Source of the DNA: Codonopsis lanceolata | Lineage: Eukaryota > Streptophyta > Magnoliopsida > Asterales > Campanulaceae | DNA: 64,000 nt | Direction of reading: 5' to 3' | NCBI GenBank assembly: GCA_013146195.2 | Contig: CM028380.1 | Span: forward strand, 82,686,407 to 82,750,406 | Shown here: positions 44,438-53,949 of the stretch, one piece after another | Layout: each line of letters opens with the position of its first letter | How positions within the stretch are numbered: the first letter of the stretch is position 1 | The notes under the pieces: model-generated | What the model saw: the letters and a program-made list of their open reading frames with translations, nothing else | Database searches by the model: none | What the model was told of the DNA's origin: nothing | Position numbers and translations under genes: made by a program

Positions 44438-45525
44438 TGAAAGAACGTGATGCCACGGATTCTCGATATGAGTCAATGTTATTGTCAATGTTGCAGTGAA
44501 TGTTGCAACAATGACAGTAACAATGATAACTGAAAGTGTGTCACAGAAAATAGCAGCGGAAGTTTTGTTTTCAGATTTAAAATCAAACAGACTTAGGAAG
44601 ACAGAAAATCACATAAAAACAATCTACAAGTATCAAACTTGTAGATCAAGCCTCAAGGCCACACAAATTATATTAAAAACAAATTGTTTTGCACTTAACA
44701 AATAATAAAAAAATTCTCACAAGATATAGGATCTTGGAGAACCAAAAATCCCACATAAAAACTAAACCAAACGTGGGAGGAAAGATTCAAACAAGAACAG
44801 CTTCCAAAAACAATACACCGACTGGAAGCACAAAACAAAGCTTCTGGAAACACAAAGTTGTATTCCCTGAAGTTTAAAGCAGTAGCACCAGCAGCAGGTA
44901 TGAAGATTACTGCTTGCAGAATAGTCTTCGTGTATGGGCTGTTGATCTCGTCTCACCAACTCGGCTCAAAAGTTCTGGATTGAATCTTTGAAAATACGCA
45001 CACAGCACTTTTTAACACAATCTTCTGTAAGCTCTCAGCTCTGCGCACACAGCGTATATCTCTTCTTAATCTGCTCTCACAGGTCACGCATTGCTTCATA
45101 ATCAGCCTCCAATATATACACAGTCCTGCAAAGGCCACAGCAAAAGGAAAACACAATCCTACTAGGAAAGAGATTAGTTCAATATTAAGAAAGATTATGT
45201 TTCCTATTAAGACTAATATACATCAAATAACTAATTTATTTACATACATCTAGTTACCAAAAATATGTTGCCTAAATCTTTTGAAAGATTTGAAAGATCA
45301 AATCTTTTGAAAGATTTGAAAGATTTTCCTATATAAAAAAAATCAAAACCAATCTAATCTTTTGAAAGATTTGAAAGATTTTCCTATCAAAAATCAAAAC
45401 CAATTTACCAAAAGTATTCTAAACAAAATCTAACACCTAAATAAACATTGACTAAAATAAAATCCTACTTTGACCAAGAAAGGTGAAAACAAGATAAAAT
45501 AGGTCATGCCTATTTTACCCTTACA
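44438..45525 (-). repeat. Left LTR of the SIRE-like unit (3' LTR, minus orientation)
   Basis: 1088 bp. In element orientation it begins TGTAAGGGTAAAATAGGC right after the polypurine tract AGGGGGAGAT (45535-45526) and ends CGTTCTTTCA at 44438. It contains a short tandem repeat of CTTTTGAAAGATTTGAAAGA (45276-45385). Confidence 0.85.
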
Positions 45526-46739
45526 ATCTCCCCCTTTGTTGAACCTTTCTGGTCAAATCAAAAGACAAGTGTTTATTCAACATCAATCAAATCATCTAAC
45601 CTGCATTGGTTAGAAAAACTCATCTCCCCCTGAATTTGTGCAAGGAGCACAAATCATAAATCATCACCATCACAAGAAACACTTGATCTCTCTCCCCCTA
45701 TTTGACCGGAAAAGGAAGAGAGATAAACCATCTTTTAGGAATTCTCAAAAATAAAAGATTTTGAAAAACACAAAGAAGTATTCACCAAGATTTGATCACA
45801 CCCCTAGCAAAAACTGAGCACATCATATCCAAATTCAAAACCTCTTAGTTTCACACAAAAATTAGACAACCACTAAATATTTTTCAACATGGAGATTTTT
45901 GAAAATTGATTTGCACAGTTTGAGTTTAGGACAAAAATTTCACCAAGCTGATATCATTGCCAACAATGCATGTCCTAAAATTTTATGCCTAAAAACATGA
46001 TGACTAAAAGCTAGGCAAAAGAAATAGAAAATGCAATCACACACAAGTGATAAAGACCAGATCAAAGGATGTAGTTTCTAATGTTGCTGCATTGGGAGAT
46101 GCATTCACCAAAATTGTGATTTTATTTTCAATTTTGCTCTTTTTTTTTTTAATTTTCTCAACCAAATTTCTCTCCCAAGATAATAAATTTTTCACAACCA
46201 AAATCCAAAGGTACTTTATTTCCCTAGGAATATAGCTCTACTTTATTTCAAGCTATTCAACACATGCCACTAGGAACCTTTCACACTATTTACCAAGAGA
46301 AGCAATTTTGCATTTGATCAACCCATGAAATCCGAAGATTCATAGTCCCAAAAGAAAGGTGCCACAACCTTGTTCATAGGTAGTTCTTTTCCGTTAGGTA
46401 GCTTTCACACTTTTTCAATTAAAGGGAGTCAATTTACTCAAGATCAACCCATGAGAACCTAAGTTCCATAGTACCTTGACAAATTGCAGCATCCCAAAAA
46501 TTTCAAAAGGTAGCTCTTTCCTTTGTGGACTTTAAACATACTCAAGAACTTGGAGAGAGAGAATCATAACAAAAAATCACAACTGATTTTGAATGAAATT
46601 CCCAAGCAACCACAAGAGACACATACATGTGAGTCAATTGATCTAGAGTGCCCTCTAAAGACAAAATGCAATCATGCCTATATTTTTTTTATTTACAACT
46701 AAGTGTAAAATCATATGGCACACAAAAACACAAGAGATT
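45526..46739 (-). other. 3' internal non-coding region of the SIRE-like unit
   Basis: No open frame of note. Adjacent to the LTR the minus strand has the stretch with AACAAAGGGGGAGAT (polypurine tract) and ATTCAGGGGGAGATGAG, both usual near the 3' end of SIRE-type elements. An envelope-like gene, present in some SIRE elements, is not visible. Confidence 0.6.
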
Positions 46740-46945
46740 TCCAAAGATTGAAAAATCTCTCAAAAACAAGACACTTGGCAAATATATCAGCAAGATGATT
46801 TTCAGTCCCAACATGTTCAATGCAAACAATTTCCATATTTAACCAAGTCTCTAATAAAGTGGTGTCTTAAATTAATGTGTTTAGTTCGAGAATAATGAAC
46901 TGGATTTTTGTGCTAAGCAAAATGCATAGGTGTTATCAAAAAACA
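46740..46945 (-). pseudogene. RNase H C-terminal relic of the SIRE-like element
   Basis: Minus strand: DNT-AFCLAQKSS then HYSRTKHINLRHHFIRDLVK and, after a frame change, EHVGTENHLADIFAKCLVFE. These are the last blocks of Copia RNase H (SRTKHIDIRHHFIRD and TxxQLADIFTKPL). RT and the RNase H active-site region upstream are missing, so the segment has been joined to the pre-RT end of the Gag fusion by deletion. Confidence 0.75.
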
Positions 46946-47016
46946 AGGTTAACACATCAATGTGAACACATAATCTTTGATTATTTGAAGCATCCATAAA
47001 AGATTTAATGCTTCTC

Positions 47017-48459
47017 TCAAAAATATTTTGATAAGCATGCAAATTTTTGAGATTCAACCTTACTTCTTCTCCTTGTGTATATGCCATCATGAATATTACC
47101 TATCACTTGAGAGATTGGATGGTTTTTCTGAATCTTGCTTGAAACATCAATTTCCTGTTCAGTCAATCTGGACTGATCATCTTCCTGATTTGAATCTGTT
47201 CCAGCGACTTCATCTCCTGCCGGTTCTGTGGTCAATGTTTCTTCCGATGTTGCAACATCCGGAAGAACATTGGGTGAAACATCCTGAATTTTTCCACCTG
47301 AACCACCTGCATCTGCTGAATCTGTCTGATCATGTGCAGATTTACTGGTTTCAGATGCTGGTTCTGAACATTTTGGAGGAGAATCTTCATAGAACCGCTT
47401 AGCACCAGGACATATATCAAAAGGTTCACAATATTTGGACTTGCCTTTGTCATTACTACCCTTAGGAACCCACATCTGCTTAAAAACTTTGGGTTGGAGA
47501 TTTTTGAAAAATTTCTGATTTGTCTTTGAATGAGGCTTCCAATGTGTGCGCCAATGTTCTTTGCATTGGTGGCGCATTGGCTGCTTCATACGGTTCTGCC
47601 AATGAGCTTTTTCAAAGAAATCTTGCCTCATTTCATTCTCATACATGGCCTTTTTCAGAAAACAAAAGGGTTGTATGTGACCAGGCTTATGGCAGAAGTG
47701 ACAAACATAATTTTTCTTTCTAACTCTCGGTTTTTCACAAAAAACAGTTTCAGGAAAACTTTCATTGGTCTGTTTGGTTCTAGATGTTCCTTCTCCCTCT
47801 TTCACAAATACCTTAGGGACAAAACCAATACCTGACCTGGATGTATTACCATAATTCAGCAAATCATCAACCTTTTGTTTGCTAGAATTCCACTTGGTCA
47901 TGGTCTCTTTTGCTTGAGTAAGCTGCTCCTTTAACTTCTCAATCTCCACATCCTTTCTACTTAGGACACTCTCCAGCCTCACTATGCATTCTTTTTTATC
48001 AGCATTTGCCTTTTTTAATAGTTCATTTGCATTTTCAGAATCAGAATCACAAACAACATTCAAGGCAAACTGAGTGCTGGGCATTCTTAGTTTAGAAAAA
48101 CGAACACTGACAGGTCCTTCACATAAAGTCTGAAGGGCCTCCCACACATCTTTGGCAGACTCATAATTTGCTATCACCCTAAAAGTATTGGCATCTAAGG
48201 CCTTATAAATTGCAGACAAGGCTTTGGAGTTAAAAGAAGCAGTGTTCCTATCATCATTGGTCCATTCAGATTCTTTGGTGATCTTAAAATCACCATCCGA
48301 ATCTACAGTTTTGGGAGGACTCCAATCGTTTAAAACAGCAAGCCACGCTCTTTCATCAATGGATTTGATGAAGATGCGCATCTTGACTTTCCATATAGAA
48401 TAATTAGCATTTGTGAGAGTAGGAGGGCGAACCACGTTCTCATACTGAGAATCCATCAC
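47017..48459 (-). CDS. Gag/pre-RT fusion ORF of a SIRE-like Copia element (480 aa)
   Basis: The only long uninterrupted reading in the window. Residues 10-45 (RPPTLTNANYSIWKVKMRIF and on) are the Copia/SIRE Gag N-terminus. Residues 60-122 continue Gag up to EGPVSVRFSKLR, after which about 150 residues usual in Gag are missing. Residues 143-203 are a predicted coiled coil (LLKKANADKKECIVRLESVL onwards, heptad Leu/Val). C253-x2-C256-x4-H261-x4-C266 is a CCHC zinc knuckle. Residues 275-340 are basic. From about 345 the sequence is acidic and Ser/Thr-rich, and residues 445-480 (KNHPISQVIGNIHDGIYTRR then ACLS) match the segment just before RT. Protease and integrase are thus deleted in frame. It could encode an RNA-binding particle protein without enzymes. 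The start is the ATG 40 bp after the PBS. Confidence 0.75.
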   Translation of the reverse strand: MMDSQYENVVRPPTLTNANYSIWKVKMRIFIKSIDERAWLAVLNDWSPPKTVDSDGDFKITKESEWTNDDRNTASFNSKALSAIYKALDANTFRVIANYESAKDVWEALQTLCEGPVSVRFSKLRMPSTQFALNVVCDSDSENANELLKKANADKKECIVRLESVLSRKDVEIEKLKEQLTQAKETMTKWNSSKQKVDDLLNYGNTSRSGIGFVPKVFVKEGEGTSRTKQTNESFPETVFCEKPRVRKKNYVCHFCHKPGHIQPFCFLKKAMYENEMRQDFFEKAHWQNRMKQPMRHQCKEHWRTHWKPHSKTNQKFFKNLQPKVFKQMWVPKGSNDKGKSKYCEPFDICPGAKRFYEDSPPKCSEPASETSKSAHDQTDSADAGGSGGKIQDVSPNVLPDVATSEETLTTEPAGDEVAGTDSNQEDDQSRLTEQEIDVSSKIQKNHPISQVIGNIHDGIYTRRRSKVESQKFACLSKYF

Positions 48460-48499
48460 GACTTTAAACAGAATCGACTCTTAGTGATATCAAGAGTAG

Positions 48500-48566
48500 G
48501 CTCTGATACCAATTGAAAGAACGTGATGCCACGGATTCTCGATATGAGTCAATGTTATTGTCAATG
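48500..48566 (-). other. PBS (initiator tRNA-Met) and 53-bp 5' LTR stub
   Basis: TGGTATCAGAGC on the minus strand (48511-48500) next to the last 53 bp of an LTR (48514-48566) that equals 44438-44490. The rest of the 5' LTR is missing and the sequence flips orientation at 48567. Confidence 0.85.
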
Positions 48567-49618
48567 AGATCAAGTGTTTCTTGTGATGGTGATGATTTCT
48601 GATTTGTGCTCCTTGCACAAATTCAGGGGGAGATGAGTTTTTCTAACCAATGCAGGTTAGATGATTTGATTGATGTTGAATAAACACTTGTCTTTTGATT
48701 TGACCAGAAAGGTTCAACAAAGGGGGAGATTGTAAGGGTAAAATAGGCATGACCTATTTTATTTTGTTTTCACCTTTCTTGATCAAAGAAGGATTTTAAA
48801 TTAGTCAATGTTTATTTAGGAAGTAGAATTTTGTAAAAGATTTTGTTTAGATTATTTTTGGCAGATTGTTTTGTTTTTTGTAGCAAAATCTTTCCAAAGA
48901 TTTTGGGTATATTAGTTAGGTAACTAAATCTTGGCAAATATCTTAGTTATTCCAAGAATCTTGACTTTGATCATATTTGGTAAGATAATCTTGCAAGATT
49001 TGGAAAGGTGTTGATTTTTTCCTTGAATAAGCTAATCCCTTTCCTTGTAGAATTGTATCTCTCTTGCCGTGTGTGTGTAGGTTTGTGTATATATATTGAA
49101 GGCTGGATTTCGAGCAGATGGAGAGCTTGAGCGAGAAAATCAGAATTATGTAGAGCTCCATAAAGTGCACGCCAAAAAGAGAAAATTCACAATACGCATT
49201 GAGAGAGAAAGGGCAGAAAATTCAGAAGCAAAAGTTCATATCCTGAAGCTGTTTTTCTGTTCCAGCCGTGTTGCAGTTTCCGAATGTGTTATCCAATGCT
49301 GAAACTGTACTTTTTTGCTTCCTGTTTTGTTTAAAGGAAATTGTTTTTTGTTTCTTCCCACGTTTTGTTTAACCTATTTATGTGGGGTTTTTGTTCTCCA
49401 AGATTCATTATCTTGTGAGAATATTTTTTGTATGATTTTACATTCTTTTTGTAAAAACAAATCATATTTTTAGTGAAATCTTTTTGGCCATGAGGCTAGA
49501 TCTACAAGTATAGACTTGTAGATTGTTTGGTAAATTTTTGTGATTAATTTCGTGTTTTTGTTTTAAGTCTTCCGTTGTGTTTAAAGTTTTGAGAATCCTA
49601 GCTACTCGCGTTCTAACA
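48567..49618 (+). repeat. Inverted 3' internal end and right LTR of the SIRE-like unit
   Basis: 48567-48730 is the reverse complement of about 45526-45692 (including CACTTGATCT, the polypurine tract and surrounding sequence). It is followed by an LTR in plus orientation, TGTAAGGGTAAAATAGGC at 48731 to CGTTCTAACA at 49618 (888 bp against 1088 bp on the left). Body sequence is only moderately similar to the left LTR, so this is a related but distinct family member. Confidence 0.8.
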
Positions 49619-50240
49619 AAATCAACAAACAATTTCTCATTTGATACCATATGGTTACTACAACCACTATCAATGTACCAAACATCATTTCCTTTCACTG
49701 GATTTTGATTGACTAGCATAGAATAAAGTCTCTTCTTTTGCTTCATCATTCTCCACAGAGTTTTCTTGATCGGTCATCTCTTCTCCAAGTGTTCGAATTT
49801 GATTCACCACTTTGACAACTATAGAAGAGTAGTCTTTGATGCACTCGGATTCATTCATCTTCAGATTATGGAAATCCCTACGCAATGTTTGAGCTTGATG
49901 GTTTGTACTTTGCTATCACCTTCAAACTTCTTTGCCAAAATCTCTCAAGCTTCTTTTGTAGTTTCTGCTCTTATAATTCTTGGAAAAATATTTTCAGCAA
50001 CTCCGTTTTGAATCTTCGTGAGAGCTTTGGGATCCTGATCATGTCTGCTTCAAGCTTTTCTCTCCGTGCTTTTGAGGTTTCGGTGTCGGGTACTTCAAAC
50101 CCTTCTTCAACAAAGTTCCAAAGTCCTTCTGATCGAAGAAAAGTTCTCATCTTCACCTTCCAAAAACCATAGTTTTCTCCTCCAAATATTGGAAGCATGG
50201 AGTAGGAAACAGGTTGGCAGTCATTTGAAGTAGAAGCCAT
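49605..50240 (-). pseudogene. gag: gag and start of protease of F1, second copy
   Basis: Start ATG at 50240 (MASTSNDCQPVSYSMLPIFG). Gag runs with one frameshift near 49975 to about 49745. A deletion removes the zinc knuckle, and the frame passes into protease, where 49749-49624 includes DVWYIDSGCSNHMVSNEKLF with the DSG active site. The nested SIRE-like unit then interrupts it after 49624. No intact product. Confidence 0.85.
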
Positions 50241-50282
50241 CTATGTAGAGAAATTTTGAACGCCCAAATATGAACGAACAAA

Positions 50283-50567
50283 GCTCTGATACCAATTTGT
50301 AGGAATAAAGAAATCGGAAATATAGAAGGAAGAATAATATTTGATAAAATTGAGTTGCTACAGCAGAGCTATATTATTTTCACTTGTAGTGATTGATTGT
50401 TGGTAACTTACAAATGCATAGGCATAAGCCCTTTTGTAGATAACAAAAACGACTCTTGAGTATACTACCTAGAAAATATAAAAAGTATTTGCCTAGGTTC
50501 ATGATAAGGATTCATGTATTTGCAAATACATGAATAGTAATTTATTCAAAATGCATGAATTCCAACA
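50283..50567 (-). repeat. 5' LTR (50298-50567) and PBS (50283-50294) of F1, second copy
   Basis: 270 bp, near identical to 40552-40821. PBS TGGTATCAGAGC. The right flank TAGGT corresponds to GAGGT in the paralogue. Confidence 0.9.
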
Positions 50568-51547
50568 TAGGTTAGATATAAAAGGCAGAATACAACAAAC
50601 AATTATGTTCTAGCCATGAGCGGAGTCTATCTCGTCGTGCTGCTTGTAGATGTGCGCTAGTAGCAAAATGTTGTTTCCTCAAATGCGCGGCTTGTTGCGT
50701 TGTTATCACATATCGCTATGTCGCAATAATCAATGGAGTTGAGGAGGTTGGACCATCTGGTGGATCAAAGAGCGTAGTGCCTGTTTTCATTGCACACTTG
50801 GGCAAAACTAAAAATGGCATCTAACTGGATCCAAGATTAGTGTTCATATAATCATATGAGCGACTCCTGCTTAATTTATAACACATCTGTTGCTGGTGTA
50901 GTGTTCTTCATATGTTAATTTTTATTTTATGGCGAATATACTTATTGTAGGTCAATTAATAGCTTTCATAAAACATTCTTTTCGCTCCTCTCCAAATGAG
51001 AACTTCAAATTTCAAATCGTATCTCATCTACCACACCCCATACTAAGGGCCACACACAATAAACTAAAAGAGCTAGTTGCAATGCCATTGAAAGCATCTC
51101 ATGAAAGTGCCGGTGACTTAGATCAGTAAAATAACTTGATCAATAATAAAGAGCTACGGAATATGATTTGTTGTTTGGTATTGTGCTTTGGCGTAGTTTG
51201 AGGGTGAAACTGCATGAGGAGTTACAATTTCTATATATCTTGATGGTCAGCTTATTAGTCCTATGAAAGGTTGATGAGCTCATTTGACGCCTCTTTTTGT
51301 TATGTAGACTTTTTGGTATTCGGGAAAACTACGCTCATACACTGTCAAACAGACACTAAGACAATGCATAAAAGGGTAAAAATATTGCAAAATCAAAAGA
51401 GAACTATTAGATGAAAAAATGTTTTAAGGATATATGACTTCCTTCTTTTGTAAATTCTTTGGGAAGCCCAACAAAGGAAGCTATTATAAGTAGCATAAAT
51501 TATGGTAATCACACACATTGCTAGTATAAAAAAAATTAGGTTGCATA

Positions 51548-51630
51548 TCATGGTGGAGTGAGCCAATTACCCCTTGCAGGAATGTGTAAGACATGGGCGA
51601 CTTTGGAAGGCCCTAATAGCCCGACCATCA
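51548..51630 (-). ncRNA. U2 snRNA 3' fragment (pseudogene), second duplicate
   Basis: Same fragment as 41798-41880, carried by the duplication, with a handful of substitutions (AGGAATG in place of TGCAATG, CCCGACC in place of GCGTGACC). Non-functional remnant of the 3' half only. Confidence 0.6.
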
Positions 51631-52156
51631 CCTTTTGTTTCTTTTATGCAGTACGGATAAATTGGTAATATGGTTGATATTTATTAATTTCGGACATTGC
51701 AAGTTGACAATTGAAACATTTACAGCTAAGTGAAGTTTGATTTCTAGCTTAAAGTGTCTGACTAATAGTCCTTCCAATAGGTTGGGGAGGTCCTTCCACG
51801 CCTCTTTGTGCTATGTGATTGTTTGGTATTCAATCAAATTTACACACACAAATAGACACTAGGATCATGCCTAGGTGTAGCTATTGATTGAGTGATCATA
51901 TGGCAAACTAGAAAGAAAAAATCCCCTAAAGTTAAAGAAAATCTTGTGATTTGGTTTAGGTTAATCTTGAATGCAGTTTGATGATACATTTTATTGGTTC
52001 TAATTACCCACAGTAGTTGTGATACGTTCTCAGAAAATGCCTGCCATTGGTTGGCTGATGGATGGTTTGTGGTAAGTAATGTATCTGTCATGGTGTTGGC
52101 CTGTCAAATCTTCCACACTGAATCCTACTAATTATACTGGTCTTTATTAGCTAAAA

Positions 52157-52684
52157 CTAGATCTTCGTGCCCGTGCCTACGGCACGATATTTCGTCAATT
52201 GAAACAACAGTGCCTAAATAGAAGGTGTGATTTTAAAAAAAAATTACAGTTGAGGGGCGCTATTCGAACTTGACCCATAGTTGAAAGGGGTTATTTGTAA
52301 AGAGTTATATGTAACTGACTCATGACCGTTTGATCGTGTGGCTGAAATCAATCCCCACCGCCAAGCAGCCTTAGTCAATCAACTGAGATAATGTTTTATA
52401 AGGGGTGATTGTTCAAAAAATTAATAATCGCAAGGTATGACTTTGTAATGTGGAGAAAAAACATATGGAGAAGAAAAAGGGACGACTGCTCATAATATTA
52501 ATTATAAGGGTGACTTTGTAATAAGGAGAGATAAATAGGGAGTTAGAAGTGAATAACTACTCTCACACATGTGAATGTGAGGGTGAATCTTAACTGTTAA
52601 ATATTTTAAGATAATTTAATCTCAGCCTCTAAATAGCTTTAGTCAATTGCACATGTGTAAGTATGAGCTCTATTGTATAGTAGA
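52157..52684 (-). mobile_element. Non-autonomous Helitron (528 bp)
   Basis: Minus-strand 5' end TCTACTATACAATAGAGC (52684) and 3' end GATCTAG (52157), preceded by the hairpin CGTGCC-GTA-GGCACG (52172-52186), 11 nt from the terminus. These are the TC start, subterminal hairpin and CTRR end of plant Helitrons. It sits between A and T, as Helitrons do. The duplicate at 42411-42418 (AAAATTGG) preserves the empty site with no target duplication. No Rep/helicase coding sequence, so it depends on an autonomous partner. Confidence 0.9.
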
Positions 52685-52972
52685 TTGGAAAGATGACAAG
52701 CTTGGATGCAAATTTTAGTAATATGGGGTACTACAGATTGTCATTTCGGAAACTAGTATTGTGACGAAATAAATTATTTCTTGGCAGCCCTGATCAACAT
52801 TGATAACTAGTGGCAAGTCCAGGAATCTGGGGCTCAACACGGATTTTTGATTTCCTTCATTCGACTACTTTAAATTGTTGAAATGAAGGGCAGTTATGTA
52901 TGGTTTTTTTTGGGAAAGTTGGTTTATAGCACAACTTAGACTTAAACAAAAAAAAAAAGTGATAGTTCATTA

Positions 52973-53640
52973 GGGAGAACCCATTGGACATTATTGGTCC
53001 GAGAAGCACCGACCCGTTACCCTTCCACTGCATGTAACAGAATATTGAACCAAAATAGGACAGTTTCTTAAGATTGAAAGTTGAAAAAGATATGAATTTT
53101 CTATAAATCTCTACTTGCATGTAAAATATCTTCTTGAGCAATAGAAAATAAGACTTTGAAAATGAATGGAAATTTGATCTCTTGATTGTCTGGAGCAACA
53201 TTGAATGTAACATGATTTGAGTCTCGTAAAAGAACAATCAGGCGGTTCCCAGGAACAGTGTTCACATCATCCAAGTAAACAAGCTGTTCTGGCGTTCAGA
53301 ACATACAGGTAACCAAACTTTTAGACTTGAGGTTAGAACCTGAAAATCAAAAGACCTTGGGAGGGTAGCAGCAGCAGAATGAGAAGAAATCACTACAAAG
53401 ATATCAAAAAGCAGCCATGGGAAGATCAGACTTCAAATTAAGATGCAGTACAAGTACTCGTTCTACCATAAAGCAGAGGACGGGGTGACAAAGAGGTGCT
53501 TTAGGCAGAAAACTACGTTGGTGTAGAATACTGGTCAAAGGATTGGTAGAGAAATGGTAAACGAGCTTGTCCGACTTTCGGAACCCTAACAGTGGGATGA
53601 ATTGTTCTTTTGAGCGCTTGTGCTTTCCATTAAACTCTTA
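52973..53640. other. Unassigned DNA with a possible exon fragment on the minus strand
   Basis: From about 53288 to 53143 the minus strand reads EQLVYLDDVNTVPGNRLIVL then LRDSNHVTFNVAPDNQ, an unusually protein-like stretch with no stop. I do not recognise the family. Flanking frames are closed, so at best this is one exon or a captured fragment. 53300-53640 shows nothing recognisable. Confidence 0.3.
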
Positions 53641-53666
53641 ATACAAACATTTAGATTGTAAGCCAT

Positions 53667-53871
53667 GGTGGGGTGAGCCAGGCCTTCGCAACAATGTGTA
53701 AGGCATGGGCGACTCGTGAAGACCCTAATAGCAAGCTATTGTGATGAGCCTTCCCCCTCAAGAAATAAGATTAATATCGTGTGAGTTAATAGCCCACATA
53801 TCATCATTAGATATTAAACTGATAAGAACAGATACTACACTTGATCTTAGCCAAAAAGCCGAGAAAGGTAT
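53667..53871 (-). ncRNA. U2 spliceosomal snRNA (gene or recent pseudogene)
   Basis: U2 pairs with the intron branch site in the spliceosome. Minus strand from 53871: ATACCTTTCTCGGCTTTTTG, GCTAAGATCAAGTGTAGTAT (containing the branch-site-pairing GTAGTA) and CTGTTCTTATCAGTTTAATA match plant U2 with one C-to-T change. Differences follow: a 6-nt insertion (AATGAT) in the loop of stem-loop IIa, a compensated change in stem IIb (GTGGG...CTCAC), and ATTTCTTG at the Sm site in place of ATTTTTTG. The 3' half (GAGTCGCCCATGCCTTACAC to GGCTCACCCCACC) is recognisable. Length about 205 nt against about 196 expected. It could be a divergent functional copy or a pseudogene. The Sm-site change favours reduced function. 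Confidence 0.85.
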
Positions 53872-53896
53872 GCTTTTTCCATAGCGAGGCCTTGTG

Positions 53897-53946
53897 TTTT
53901 ATACAAACCTCGATTACAAGTTTCCATCTCGAAGCTGATGTGGTAC
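53897..53946 (-). promoter_or_regulatory. snRNA promoter elements of U2: USE and TATA
   Basis: Minus strand: GTACCACATCAG (53946-53935) matches the plant upstream sequence element RTCCCACATCG except for two positions, and TATAAAA (53903-53897) starts 32 bp before the RNA. About 32 bp separate USE from TATA, the spacing known for RNA polymerase II snRNA genes in plants, not the roughly 10-bp shorter spacing of polymerase III genes. Presence of both favours a DNA-level gene copy over a retroposed pseudogene. Confidence 0.7.
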
Positions 53947-53949
53947 CAT

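Larger units (their letters stand above)
44438..49618. mobile_element. SIRE-like Copia insertion with LTRs in opposite orientation, TSD AAATC
   Basis: A 5181-bp unit inserted in the F1 protease gene, bounded by the direct repeat AAATC (44433-44437 and 49619-49623). Removing the unit and one AAATC makes the F1 protease reading continuous. In order on the plus strand: complete LTR pointing left (44438-45525), decayed internal region and gag on the minus strand (45526-48459), PBS (48500-48511), a 53-bp stub of the 5' LTR (48514-48566), an inverted copy of the 3' internal end (48567-48730), and a second LTR pointing right (48731-49618). Both outer ends are U5 ends (TGAAAGAACG on the left, its counterpart CGTTCTAACA on the right). 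A normal insertion has one U3 and one U5 end. The two LTRs are clearly diverged, so they come from different parental copies. Confidence 0.8.
43346..50567 (-). mobile_element. Copia element F1, second copy, with nested SIRE-like insertion
   Basis: Minus-strand order: 5' LTR 50567-50298, PBS 50294-50283, gag 50240-49743, protease 49749-49624, nested insertion 49618-44438, rest of protease and decayed pol 44437-43650, polypurine tract 43627-43619, 3' LTR 43618-43346. Flanks are GAGGT on the left (43341-43345) and TAGGT on the right (50568-50572). The paralogous copy keeps GAGGT at that position, so this is a 5-bp TSD with one later mutation. F1 itself is internally deleted: the Gag C-terminus, most of integrase and nearly all of RT are missing. 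Confidence 0.85.
50568..52972. repeat. Duplicated flank R, second copy
   Basis: Second copy of 40822-42701, colinear except for the 528-bp Helitron at 52157-52684 and small indels. Contains the second U2 3' fragment. No gene recognised. Confidence 0.85.

Noticed and set aside
45276..45385. Separate tandem repeat element
   Set aside because: The CTTTTGAAAGATTTGAAAGA repeat lies inside the SIRE-like LTR and is part of its body.
47028..47402. Plus-strand open readings opposite the SIRE-like Gag (also 47520-47835)
   Set aside because: They lie antisense to a frame with clear Gag motifs (CCHC knuckle, Gag core) and have no features of their own.
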